A stretch of DNA of 64,000 nt from NCBI RefSeq assembly GCF_003201775.1, contig NZ_QJJZ01000010.1:148709-212708 (forward strand), written 5' to 3'. Source of the DNA: Arenibacter sp. ARW7G5Y1 (GTDB lineage Bacteria; Bacteroidota; Bacteroidia; Flavobacteriales; Flavobacteriaceae). This document shows positions 37,511 to 46,777 of this stretch, in pieces. The number at the start of each line of letters is the position of its first letter. Position 1 is the first letter of the stretch. Position numbers and translations under genes: made by a program. The notes beneath the pieces were generated by a model. That model worked only from the letters and a program-made list of their open reading frames with translations, did no database searches and was not told the DNA's origin.

Positions 37511-40500
37511 TTAAAAATCGATTTGTAAATTTAGCGTATATGTTCTGGTGCTGGGATAGGACATATTCTCTATACCGGGCTGCAGGGTACCACCAGCAAC
37601 CGATACCGTTTCCGGATCAAAATGGGGGTTGTCCGTCCATAGTGCCAAATTCCTGCCTGTCAAGGACAATCTTGCCTTACTGATAGGAAGCTTGTCTATA
37701 ATTTTATTGGAAAGGCTATAGCCCAATGTAACCTCGCGCAATTTGGTATAGGAAGCATCGTATTTGGCCGCCTCTACATTATCCCGCTCATAGTAACGGT
37801 TATTATAGGTTCTAACATCCACGTTTATTGTGTTGGGTGTATATACCCCTGGGGATGTCTCCAAAACCCCTTCAGCAACAATTCCTGTTTCCCTTCCTTC
37901 CAAGGTCTCTTTTAATTGCCCGGAAGTGGAACCTATGGTTTTGGTCCTGGACACTACGATTCCTCCCTGTCTAATATCGAACATAAATCCAAAATCCACG
38001 GACTTATATTTGAAGCTATTAAGTATCCCCAAGGTATAATCCGGGGCATAATCACCTTGGTACACCAAATCGTCCGTCCTAATGGGGATACCACTGTTAT
38101 TTACGATCATTTGACCATAATACTCACTGTTCTCATCTTCTACACGTTGAAATCCCCGTCCGTAAATAGCACTAATGGAGCCGCCTTCCCTAGCTTGGAT
38201 AAAAACGCTGTTCCTTTCGGTAAGCGTATAATCTATACCCCCCAGATCGGTAACCTCACTCCTATTCCTTGAATAGTTGAACATGGCATTCCAACTGAAA
38301 TTCTCAGTCCTAACGGGCACAACGTTCAACATGGCCTCAAAACCATAATTCCTTACTTCTCCCGCGTTGATCAACTTACTGGTATATCCACTGGAGATAT
38401 CCGTACTTATGGGTATGATCTGATTTTTGGTACGCCCATCATAATAGGTGGCATCCAAATTAAGCCTACTTTGAAACAAGCGGATATCGGCACCAATCTC
38501 ATAAGATGATGTAATCTCCGGTTTCAAATTGGCATTGGGGATCAAGGAGGATTCCGTTAAAATTGGGTTATCCCCAAAAGGTGTTTCGTTGGTAAAGAAA
38601 CTGGACAACTTATAGGGGTCCGTATCATTACCTACCTCGGCATAGGCCGCCCTTAATTTTGCAAAAGAGACAAAATCGGGCATTTTAAACATATCACTAG
38701 CTATGGCACTTAAAGTAACCGAAGGATAGAAATAGGAATTATTATCGGTAGGTAGGGTACTGGACCAATCGTTACGGCCAGTTACATCCAAAAAAAGTAA
38801 ATTATCATAGGCGAACCTGGCAAAACCATAGAGACTGTTGATTCTCTTCTGTTCATTGTTGGTATATACCTCCAACGGTCTCCTCGTATTATTAAAGGAA
38901 TATACGCCAGGGTTGATCAACTGGGGGGCAACGGTCTGGGTGTACTCCTGCTTCTGACGAAATTGATTTCCACCGGCCGATATATTCAGGTTCCACTTTT
39001 CATTAAAGGTTTTATCATAAGATAATAGGAAATCTGTATTGGATTCCTCAAAGAACACATTGTCTTCCCTATAATAACCTAGAGGGAAGCGCTGGGTACT
39101 AAACGCTCTTTTTTTGGTCCTGAGATCGCGATAAAAATCCCTTCCGGTCCTTACCATTAAGTTCCAATTATCATTGATCTCGTAATTGGCACTAATATTC
39201 CCGTATACCCTGTCCTTGTTCTGTGAATTGGTATTCTCATACACGTTGAAGAAAGGGTTGTCATGATAATTGTAATTATAGTTGAACTGTTGCAGGTCTT
39301 CCCTACCAGGCATCCAATAATCCCTCATACTGTTGGTGTTCAATTGCCTACCGTACCAAATAAAGAGATACATGATACTTTCCGTACCATAGCTTAGGGA
39401 AGGTCTATTGTCACTGTCGGATTTTACATAATTTACATTGGTATTGATCGTTAATTTGTCGGTCAGGTTTAGACCTGTATTCAAATTAAAAGTATTTCGC
39501 CTAAGGTCTGTATTGGGTACTATGCCCTCTTGGTCCAAATTTTGGTAGGAGAACCTTATATTGCCAAGGTCCCCGGATTTGGAAATGGCTATACTATTGG
39601 TCTTGGTGTACCCTGTATTAAAGAAGTCCATGGTATTGTCCGGCATGGACACCCATGGTGTTGGGGTAATTGGCGAATCGCTCACTAGATAGTCCCCTCC
39701 TCTTGTTCCATCCGCCCTGGGGGAATCAAACTGTGGGATCATCAGTCCGGTATCCAACCTAGGGCCCCAACTTTCGTCAACACCATCGGCGATACCGCTT
39801 CCACTTCCATCGACAAATGCAAACTGTTGGTTGTTGCCTTGACCGTATTCGTTTTGCCAATCGGGCAATAACAAAACACTTTCCATGGTTATACCGGAAT
39901 TAACGGAAACTCCCAATTGACCTTTTTTGCTATTCCCTTTCTTGGTCGTTATAATAATGGCCCCGTTTGCCGCCCTAGCTCCGTACAAAGCCGCTGCAGC
40001 CGGTCCTTTTAGAACGTTTATGGATTCTATATTCTCTGGGTTTATTTCCGAAGCCCCATTTCCATAATCCACATCCTGTGTTCCAGAACCACTGGACCCT
40101 ACAATTTCATTGCTAATAGGAGTACCATCCACAATGAACAAAGGGGAATTCCCATTAATGTTCAGCGAGGCATCGCCCCGTATGGATACTCTGGCAGAAC
40201 CTCCCAATCCGGAAGGGCTGTTGGTAATCTGTAGACCGGCCACCTTTCCAGAAATGCCATTTAAAAGATTGGGTTCCCTAGCCCCGGATACCTGATCGCC
40301 ATCGAGCTCCTGGGATGCATATCCTAGGGATTTCTTTTCCCTCTTAATGCCCAAGGCAGTTACTACCACTTCACTTAAACCCGTAGCACTCTCTTCCAAA
40401 GTAATAGAGACATTGGTCTGCCCATTTAGTGCAATTTCTTTGTTGGTAAACCCTATATAGGAAACCACTAAAGAGGCGTTTGGCCCATTTACATCCAAGG

Positions 40501-41032
40501 AGAAATTACCGTCAAAATCGGACTGGGTACCATTGGTTGTTCCCTTTTCCAATACATTGGCTCCAGGCAAGGGACTACCATCACTGTCCAAAATAGTACC
40601 ATTTACCTTAAAAGGCTGGTTCAAATCCACCTTTTTTTCTTCCTCTTTACTGGTGGAAGGGATATTTTTTTCAGGCTTGAGTACAATTTGTTTATCCAAT
40701 ACCTGATAGGCTATGTCCATATTGGAAAACATTCTATCACGAATTTTGGTAACCAATTCTTTATTAGCCTTCACAGAGACAATCTTTTTATAATCCACCT
40801 CCTTATCATTATACATGAATTTGAATTCTGTAAGCGACTCAATTCTGTTCAACACACTTTCAATACTTACATTTTCGAGGTTCAAGGTAACCTTGGCCTT
40901 TTGACCATAAGTTTCGTTTGCATGAATTTGAAAAAGCGAAACGACAAGTAACAGTGAGGTAGTAAGTTTCATTTTCAAATCATATTGTAGCCGAAAACGG
41001 GATTTCCTCCCCGGCTTGATCAGGTTTTTCAT
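37511..41032 (-). CDS. SusC-type receptor with N-terminal STN signalling domain
   Basis: 1173 residues from the ATG at 41030-41032 (MKNLIKPGRKSRFRLQYDLK), the usual start pattern; a GTG 13 codons upstream is less likely. After the signal peptide an STN domain (about residues 35-115: TLNLENVSIESVLNRIESLTEFKFMY) is followed by a CarboxypepD_reg-like domain (VNGTILDSDGSPLPGANV), the plug (GISGKVAGLQITNSPSG, YGARAANGAIIITTKKG) and a barrel ending LNLQIDF. STN domains contact a FecR-type anti-sigma factor in the periplasm, and both FecR and an ECF sigma lie directly upstream. Substrate binding should therefore switch on the operon. Confidence 0.95.
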   Translation of the reverse strand: MKNLIKPGRKSRFRLQYDLKMKLTTSLLLVVSLFQIHANETYGQKAKVTLNLENVSIESVLNRIESLTEFKFMYNDKEVDYKKIVSVKANKELVTKIRDRMFSNMDIAYQVLDKQIVLKPEKNIPSTSKEEEKKVDLNQPFKVNGTILDSDGSPLPGANVLEKGTTNGTQSDFDGNFSLDVNGPNASLVVSYIGFTNKEIALNGQTNVSITLEESATGLSEVVVTALGIKREKKSLGYASQELDGDQVSGAREPNLLNGISGKVAGLQITNSPSGLGGSARVSIRGDASLNINGNSPLFIVDGTPISNEIVGSSGSGTQDVDYGNGASEINPENIESINVLKGPAAAALYGARAANGAIIITTKKGNSKKGQLGVSVNSGITMESVLLLPDWQNEYGQGNNQQFAFVDGSGSGIADGVDESWGPRLDTGLMIPQFDSPRADGTRGGDYLVSDSPITPTPWVSMPDNTMDFFNTGYTKTNSIAISKSGDLGNIRFSYQNLDQEGIVPNTDLRRNTFNLNTGLNLTDKLTINTNVNYVKSDSDNRPSLSYGTESIMYLFIWYGRQLNTNSMRDYWMPGREDLQQFNYNYNYHDNPFFNVYENTNSQNKDRVYGNISANYEINDNWNLMVRTGRDFYRDLRTKKRAFSTQRFPLGYYREDNVFFEESNTDFLLSYDKTFNEKWNLNISAGGNQFRQKQEYTQTVAPQLINPGVYSFNNTRRPLEVYTNNEQKRINSLYGFARFAYDNLLFLDVTGRNDWSSTLPTDNNSYFYPSVTLSAIASDMFKMPDFVSFAKLRAAYAEVGNDTDPYKLSSFFTNETPFGDNPILTESSLIPNANLKPEITSSYEIGADIRLFQSRLNLDATYYDGRTKNQIIPISTDISSGYTSKLINAGEVRNYGFEAMLNVVPVRTENFSWNAMFNYSRNRSEVTDLGGIDYTLTERNSVFIQAREGGSISAIYGRGFQRVEDENSEYYGQMIVNNSGIPIRTDDLVYQGDYAPDYTLGILNSFKYKSVDFGFMFDIRQGGIVVSRTKTIGSTSGQLKETLEGRETGIVAEGVLETSPGVYTPNTINVDVRTYNNRYYERDNVEAAKYDASYTKLREVTLGYSLSNKIIDKLPISKARLSLTGRNLALWTDNPHFDPETVSVAGGTLQPGIENMSYPSTRTYTLNLQIDF

Positions 41033-41204
41033 ATTTTTGTAATGTTTTACGTGGTTAATTAATTTAATCACAGCTTATCGGGAAGTGTTGGCGCACTTTC
41101 CGATTTTTTTTTGCCTTTACACCTTGTAGTTAAAGTGTCCGAAAAAAAATTGTGATCTGTTTAAATTTTGAAAAGTCTAATTCATTGGCAGTTGGTTTGT
41201 TTTG

Positions 41205-42347
41205 TTAGTTGATAATTATTTGTCTGTTGTTGATTTTATAATCCATTTCGTAGGTGATATTGAACGTTTTAAATACTTGATCTATAGTTTCAACATCAAA
41301 ACTTGCCGTAAACAATTCTTCATTGAGTTCAAGGTTATTGTTCACTATCTCTACATTATAATGCCGCTCCAATTTTTTTACAATGTTCTTAAAGGGCACA
41401 TGTCTCAAAATAATTTTTCCATTAAGCCAATCGGTGTGCATAGCTACATCCGCTTCTTCCACCAAAATTTGATTATTGTATTTGTTCCATTCAGCTTTAA
41501 ATCCAGGTTCCAATAAAGAAGCATTGGCAGAATCAAAAGTGTCCTTTTTATTATAAACTGAAACCGACCCCTCCAAAAGGGTCGTATTGACAAATTGATC
41601 TTCCGGATAGGAGGATAAATTAAATTTTGTCCCAAGCACACGTACATTAAGCTGGTTTGTATTTACTATAAATGCATTTACCGAGTCCTTGGTAACATTA
41701 AAAAATGCTTCCCCATCCAGAAAAACCTGTCTGTTCATCGCTTTTAAAAAATGTACTGGATATTTAAGGGATGTTCCGGAGTTAAGGGTTACCTGCGTAC
41801 CATCGGAAAGCAATAAATCAAATCTTTTGCCATAAGGTACGGTGAGGGTATTATAAACCAATTCCTCTGTGAAACCACTATTGTTTTTATAGACCAATTG
41901 GGATCCTTGCTGTGCTCCTACCAAATTTCCTTCGGAATCCACAACTTTGGCCTTACCATTTTCCGAAATAACCTCTACGGTTCCATCATCCAATTGCAAG
42001 GTAATGGCATCCTCGGAAATTATTGGGGCAGAAGTGGAATCGATAATATTGTCCTTAAAAATATAGGTTACCCCTACAAGAAGTGAAAGAACAGCGGCGG
42101 ATTTCAATATTGCCACTGGAATGCGACGTTTATTTTTGGGGCTAGGATTTTGGGTCTTGACAATACCGTGGTAGGAAGCATCCAAATCCCCATCCACATC
42201 ATCCATGGTGGATGCCATATATTCGGCTTTGGCCTCAAAGTATCTTTTGGTATTTTGATCGGAAGAAACAATCCAATCCTGAACTTCCTTTTCCTCCTTT
42301 GAAGTAGCAGTACCCCTTAAGTATTTAGATATTTTTTGATCTAGCAT
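41205..42347 (-). CDS. FecR-family anti-sigma factor
   Basis: 380 residues. The N-terminal cytoplasmic part (MLDQKISKYLRGTATSKEEKEVQDWI) is the sigma-binding region. One transmembrane helix lies at about 78-100 (VAILKSAAVLSLLVGVTYIF). The periplasmic FecR domain spans about 165-270 (TVPYGKRFDLLLSDGTQVTLNSGTSLKYPVHF, GEAFFNVTKD, VRVLGTKFNLSSY). The C-terminal DUF4974-like part runs to the end (VPFKNIVKKLERHYNVEIV). It holds the ECF sigma inactive until the STN receptor signals. It lies 63 bases after the sigma gene and 172 before the receptor. Confidence 0.95.
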   Translation of the reverse strand: MLDQKISKYLRGTATSKEEKEVQDWIVSSDQNTKRYFEAKAEYMASTMDDVDGDLDASYHGIVKTQNPSPKNKRRIPVAILKSAAVLSLLVGVTYIFKDNIIDSTSAPIISEDAITLQLDDGTVEVISENGKAKVVDSEGNLVGAQQGSQLVYKNNSGFTEELVYNTLTVPYGKRFDLLLSDGTQVTLNSGTSLKYPVHFLKAMNRQVFLDGEAFFNVTKDSVNAFIVNTNQLNVRVLGTKFNLSSYPEDQFVNTTLLEGSVSVYNKKDTFDSANASLLEPGFKAEWNKYNNQILVEEADVAMHTDWLNGKIILRHVPFKNIVKKLERHYNVEIVNNNLELNEELFTASFDVETIDQVFKTFNITYEMDYKINNRQIIIN

Positions 42348-42410
42348 CTTCCTGTGTTCTATTAAAAAGACGACTCAAAAAAGACTTACACCTAGTGCTG
42401 GATCATAATT

Positions 42411-43061
42411 TTATTGGGAAACAGAGATAAATTCCCTTAAATGAAGCCTCATATGCCTAAGGGCACTGGCTATATGGCTATCTACCGTTTTGTGTGAAAT
42501 GCCCATCTGCTCTGCTATTTCACTATGCCTTAAACCTTCTAGTCGGCTCTTTTTAAAAATATTTTTACATTTTTTCGGCAACAAATCTATGCTCTGTACA
42601 ATTTTGCTTTCCAATTCATTTTCAAGTAACAGGGAGGCAGTTTCATCCTGAATAAAATTATATTGGATTTCAGATTTTATGCGATAACTATTATCTATAT
42701 AATTCCTTTTAACCCTTTCGTGCTTCAATTGGTCCAGGCACAAATTTTTGGTCATGGTATATAAGTAACCATTAATATTGGTCACTTCGCCCAAAGATTC
42801 TTTATTTTCCCATATTTTAAGGAATACGTTCTGTACTATACTTTCGGCTTCCTGTTGGTAGAGTAGATAGCCTTTTGCAATTTGCACCAGTTTTTTATAG
42901 TAGAGTCTGAACAAGGTCTCAAAAGCATATTTCTCTCCCTTTTCCAAAAGGGAAAGAAAAAGCTCATTGTTGATATTAGGCTGGCCTTTTTTCAACTTAT
43001 TTGTGGGTTTTAATATTCGGATATTCGGCTGTATCAAATTACCAATTCGGAAAGCATCCAC
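42411..43061 (-). CDS. ECF-type RNA polymerase sigma factor
   Basis: Up to 216 residues. Region 2 is visible in YAFETLFRLYYKKLVQIAKGYLLYQQEAESIVQNVFLKIWENK, and region 4 in IVQSIDLLPKKCKNIFKKSRLEGLRHSEIAEQMGISHKTVDSHI. The open frame starts with GTG at 43059-43061 and has no in-frame ATG near the N terminus. The exact start is therefore unsettled, and initiation may be at GTG or an internal TTG. Order sigma, FecR, STN-SusC, SusD is the standard trans-envelope signalling operon of Bacteroidota. It is the first gene, about 230 bases downstream of the inositol operon's last gene. Confidence 0.93.
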   Translation of the reverse strand: MDAFRIGNLIQPNIRILKPTNKLKKGQPNINNELFLSLLEKGEKYAFETLFRLYYKKLVQIAKGYLLYQQEAESIVQNVFLKIWENKESLGEVTNINGYLYTMTKNLCLDQLKHERVKRNYIDNSYRIKSEIQYNFIQDETASLLLENELESKIVQSIDLLPKKCKNIFKKSRLEGLRHSEIAEQMGISHKTVDSHIASALRHMRLHLREFISVSQ

Positions 43062-43292
43062 TTCCCATGAATTTGGCCTACCGATAGCCCTAAATTTTCC
43101 CCATCACCATCCTGGTCATTTTAAATTTATTAGGTAATGCCCTCCAGCCCGATTTTTTTTCCCAGTAGCATCCCAACCATTGATAAATACAAATTCACCA
43201 CAATTTAACAAAAAATTATAATTTAACCAAGAATCAATTTTTTTTACTCTATATATAATTATCGATTTTAGAATTTCTTAGTTTTAAAGATA

Positions 43293-44303
43293 TTAATGGC
43301 CTATTTCTGCAATTTTTACCGGCCTATTTTCCTTTAATGATTTTATGGCCGCCAAGCCTATTTGCAGTGAACGAAGCCCATCGGTACCATCTACGGCCAT
43401 GGTCTTGCCGTTTTTTAAACTGGCTACATAACTGGCCATTTCGCATTTGTAGGCTGCCGCATACCTTTCCAGGAAGAAATGGAGGGGCAGTGATCCAACT
43501 ATTCCCTGTTTGGTATACAGCCTATGTGAATCTTCATAATTGTTATCGGCCTGAGCCATTCCTTTGGAACCAAATACTTCTATTCTTTGGTCATAACCGT
43601 AGGCGGCTTCCCTGCTATTGTCTATTACGGCCATGGTACCGTCGGTATAGGTCAAGGTTACAATTGCCGTGTCTATATCCCCGGCCTCACCTATAGCGGG
43701 ATCGACCAATACAGCTCCTTTGGCATATACTTCCACTACCTCCTTGCCCACCACAAATCTGGCCATATCAAAATCGTGAATGGTCATATCCAAAAAAAGG
43801 CCTCCGGATTGTTGTATATAACTTACCGGTGGTGCACCTGGATCCCTACTTGTAATCTTTACCAAGTGGGGCTCTCCAACAGCTCCTTCTTTTACGAGCA
43901 CATGAACCTTTCTAAACTCTTTATCGAACCTACGGTTAAAACCCAACATCAATTTAATATTGGTTTCTTTGACCACTTTTAAAACCTCTACCACTCTCTT
44001 AATGGATAGATCCAAAGGTTTCTCACAAAAAACATGGATTCCCGCTTTGGCGGCCATTTCCACATAATCGGCATGGGTATCGGTTGGGGAACAGATGACC
44101 ACGGAATCGAAAGCGGCAACAGCCAATAGCGCTTCATAGGTATCGGTTATATGAGGTATGTTCTTTGCTTTTGCATATTCCCTACATTCTTCCATGGGGT
44201 CCATTACGGCTACCACTTCCACATCTTCCATCTGTAGTAAATTTTCCAAATGGATCTTTCCTATCCTGCCCAACCCTGCTACGGCGAATTTAACTTTTGT
44301 CAT
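43293..44303 (-). CDS. iolG: myo-Inositol 2-dehydrogenase (Gfo/Idh/MocA family)
   Basis: Oxidises myo-inositol to scyllo-inosose with NAD+. 336 residues with the N-terminal Rossmann motif FAVAGLGRIGKIH (about 5-17), CEKPLD containing the catalytic Lys, GFNRRFD, and GGLFLDMTIHDFDMARFVVG with the Asp/His catalytic pair typical of inositol dehydrogenases. It is the last gene of the operon, 43 bases after iolE. Gfo/Idh/MocA proteins have many substrates. The assignment to inositol rests on the GFNRRFD and MTIHDFDMARF motifs and on the complete pathway upstream. Confidence 0.93.
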   Translation of the reverse strand: MTKVKFAVAGLGRIGKIHLENLLQMEDVEVVAVMDPMEECREYAKAKNIPHITDTYEALLAVAAFDSVVICSPTDTHADYVEMAAKAGIHVFCEKPLDLSIKRVVEVLKVVKETNIKLMLGFNRRFDKEFRKVHVLVKEGAVGEPHLVKITSRDPGAPPVSYIQQSGGLFLDMTIHDFDMARFVVGKEVVEVYAKGAVLVDPAIGEAGDIDTAIVTLTYTDGTMAVIDNSREAAYGYDQRIEVFGSKGMAQADNNYEDSHRLYTKQGIVGSLPLHFFLERYAAAYKCEMASYVASLKNGKTMAVDGTDGLRSLQIGLAAIKSLKENRPVKIAEIGH

Positions 44304-44346
44304 CGTTTTATATTTCTTAATGATAGTTTTCTCATTGTTTATTTAA

Positions 44347-45252
44347 CTAAAGCCCCAAGGATTTTATATAATCCCTATTGGCCTGCGCACATATCTTTGG
44401 GTTTCCCATGCCGGGTAAAATATCCTGCTCCACTACGATCCAATCGTTGTACTTCATATCTTCCAACAATTTTACAATGGATTGAAAATCCACCGCACCT
44501 TTCCCCAGTTCACAAAACACCCCACGTTTAATGGCATCAAAATAATCCCCATTGGCCTCTTGGGAAGCCTGTGCCGCATCCGGACTGTAATCTTTAAAAT
44601 GGACATGCCATATTCTATCCCCGTACTTTTTCAAGGCAGTTGCCGGATCTCCTCCGCCAAATGCATAATGCCCCATATCCAAACACAGGCCCAACAATTT
44701 CGGGTCGGTCAATGCCATAAGCTTATCAATTTCCGCGGGAGTTTCTACATAACCTGCACAATGATGGTGGAACACCGTCTTAATACCATAGGCATCCTTC
44801 ACGGCCTTGGCAATCCTTTCCGCACCACCGGCATATACTTTCCACTGTTCTTCAGTGAGGCCCATCGCGGGGGTAATCCTCCCTGCATTTTTGGTGCGTT
44901 CCGGTACGGAACCATTATCATCTGCCAATACAATAAAGGAATTTTTATAACCGGCATTGAACATAAGCTCCGCCACTTTAAGAGCCGAACTTACCCCGGC
45001 TTCATGACGGTCTGTCTTGGCCAAGGCTACGGGCACGAAGGCACCCAAAAGCTCCAAATGCCTTTTATCCAACTCTGCTTTCAAAAGACCGGGAGTAGTG
45101 GGCATATAGCCCCAATCTCCCAATTCCGTACCTATATATCCTGTTTCCTTAATTTCGTCCAGTACCTGTTCAAAACCTATCTCTTCAGATTTTTCTTCCA
45201 GGTCAAATTCCAAGGCGCCCCATGAACAGGGAGCATTTGCGATTTTCATCAT
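44347..45252 (-). CDS. iolE: 2-Keto-myo-inositol dehydratase
   Basis: Removes water from scyllo-inosose to give 3D-trihydroxycyclohexane-1,2-dione. About 301 residues from the ATG at 45250-45252 (MMKIANAPCSWGALEF); a further ATG one codon later is equally good, and a TTG four codons earlier abuts the mmsA stop. The AP-endonuclease-2-type TIM barrel is recognised by NAPCSWG, TELGDWGYMP, FHHHCAGYVETPAEIDKL, LCLDMGHYAFGGGDP, IWHVHFKDYSPD and the metal-binding E/D/H set they contain. C-terminal WIVVEQDILPGMGNPKICAQANRDYI is diagnostic of IolE. It sits between mmsA and iolG. Confidence 0.95.
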   Translation of the reverse strand: MMKIANAPCSWGALEFDLEEKSEEIGFEQVLDEIKETGYIGTELGDWGYMPTTPGLLKAELDKRHLELLGAFVPVALAKTDRHEAGVSSALKVAELMFNAGYKNSFIVLADDNGSVPERTKNAGRITPAMGLTEEQWKVYAGGAERIAKAVKDAYGIKTVFHHHCAGYVETPAEIDKLMALTDPKLLGLCLDMGHYAFGGGDPATALKKYGDRIWHVHFKDYSPDAAQASQEANGDYFDAIKRGVFCELGKGAVDFQSIVKLLEDMKYNDWIVVEQDILPGMGNPKICAQANRDYIKSLGL

Positions 45253-45264
45253 GTTATGATCCAA

Positions 45265-46740
45265 TTAAAATTTTCTTGACCAAATGTTCGGCCATCTTTC
45301 TATAATCACCTTGGTCTGTGTAAAGAACTCTATGGCATGTTTGCCCTGACCGTGCAGGTCGCCAAAGAAGCTATCCTTCCATCCACTAAAAGGGAATTGT
45401 GCCATGGGAGCCGCTACCCCTATATTGATCCCTATATTTCCGGCATCGGCCTCATTTCTAAACCTTCGCGCATTGGCACCGCTACCGGTAAACAAGCAAG
45501 CCATATTGCCGTAATTGCCTCCATTCACAAATTTCAGGGCATCCTCTATATTTTTCATGGATATCAAACTCATTACCGGACCAAAGATCTCTGTTTTGAT
45601 CAATTCCTTGTCCAAGGCTACATCCTCCAAAATGGTAGGATTTAGGAAGTTTCCTTTTTCATAACCCGAAATTGAGGCATTTCGGCCATCCAAAAGCACT
45701 TTGGCACCTTCATCTATGCCCTTTTGTATCAAGCCGGTTATCCTTGCCTTGCTTTCCGGAGTAATTACAGGTCCCATATTTATTTCCCTATCCAGACCAT
45801 ATCCGGTAGTACGGGATTTAACGGTTTCATAAAGGGCCTCTTTAATCTGTCTTTTTTGATCATCAACCGTAATGATCGTAGAGGCGGCCAAACATCTTTG
45901 TCCCGCACATCCATAAACAGAATCCGCGATTATTCTGGTGGACATTTCTATATCCGCATCGGGTAGGATCACTACAGGATTTTTGGCACCGCCCTGTGCT
46001 TGGACCCTCTTGCCATTGGCTGTTCCTTTGGAGTATATATATCTGGCAACAGGGGTACTTCCTACAAAACTCACCGCCTTAACGGTCGGATGTTCCAAAA
46101 TGGCATCCACAGAGTCCTTACCACCGTGCACTAGGCTAACAAGACCCTTTGGAATATCCAATTGATCAATAAACTCAAAAATCTTCATCATGGTTATGGG
46201 CACCTTCTCCGAAGGCTTTACCACAAAGGCATTGCCCGTGGCAATGGCATATGGCAGGAACCAAAAAACGATCATACTTGGAAAGTTGAACGGGGTTATA
46301 CAAGCTGCCACGCCAATGGGCTGCCTTATCATCATCTCATCTATTCCCGTAGCAATATCCTCAATAACGTCTCCGGCCATTAGCATTGGTGTCCCACAGG
46401 CCACCTCGATATTTTCGATGGCCCTTTGTATTTCCCCCACAGATTCCCCATAGGTTTTCCCGGACTCCTTGGTAATGATCTCTGCCAGCACTTCGGTGTT
46501 CTCTTCCATAAGGGCCTTAAGGTGATAAAGTACTTGAACCCGTTTTATTACAGGTACTTTACTCCATTCCTTATAGGCCTTGGAGGCGGTTTCTACGGCC
46601 AAATCAACATCCTTCCGGGTATCTTTTCCATAAGGCACCTTGGCCAAAACTTCCTGTGTGGCCGGGTTTACAATGTCAATAGTCTCTTTAGAGGTACTTG
46701 TGGTCCAAACACCATCGATATAATTTTTTAGAATTTCCAT
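45265..46740 (-). CDS. mmsA: CoA-acylating methylmalonate/malonate-semialdehyde dehydrogenase
   Basis: The last inositol step: malonate semialdehyde plus CoA and NAD+ to acetyl-CoA and CO2 (IolA). 491 residues from the ATG at 46738-46740 (MEILKNYIDGVW). The open frame continues 21 codons upstream, overlapping the symporter gene, and lacks family similarity. Signatures are PATQEVLAKVPYG, TPFNFPSMIVFWFLPYAIATGN, QGGAKNPVVILPDAD in place of the usual Glu motif, and the nucleophile Cys in GCAGQRCLAAS, all typical of MmsA. The C terminus (FSGWKDSFFGDLHGQGKHAIEFFTQTKV) also fits. It can equally serve valine degradation, but its place here points to inositol. Confidence 0.95.
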   Translation of the reverse strand: MEILKNYIDGVWTTSTSKETIDIVNPATQEVLAKVPYGKDTRKDVDLAVETASKAYKEWSKVPVIKRVQVLYHLKALMEENTEVLAEIITKESGKTYGESVGEIQRAIENIEVACGTPMLMAGDVIEDIATGIDEMMIRQPIGVAACITPFNFPSMIVFWFLPYAIATGNAFVVKPSEKVPITMMKIFEFIDQLDIPKGLVSLVHGGKDSVDAILEHPTVKAVSFVGSTPVARYIYSKGTANGKRVQAQGGAKNPVVILPDADIEMSTRIIADSVYGCAGQRCLAASTIITVDDQKRQIKEALYETVKSRTTGYGLDREINMGPVITPESKARITGLIQKGIDEGAKVLLDGRNASISGYEKGNFLNPTILEDVALDKELIKTEIFGPVMSLISMKNIEDALKFVNGGNYGNMACLFTGSGANARRFRNEADAGNIGINIGVAAPMAQFPFSGWKDSFFGDLHGQGKHAIEFFTQTKVIIERWPNIWSRKF

Positions 46741-46777
46741 TTTTTTGTTGTTTATAATTTTTTTGAACATAGCAATG

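Noticed and set aside
45253..45264. TTG start for iolE directly abutting mmsA
   Set aside because: Two ATG codons follow within five codons, and the family begins near MMKIANAPCSWG.
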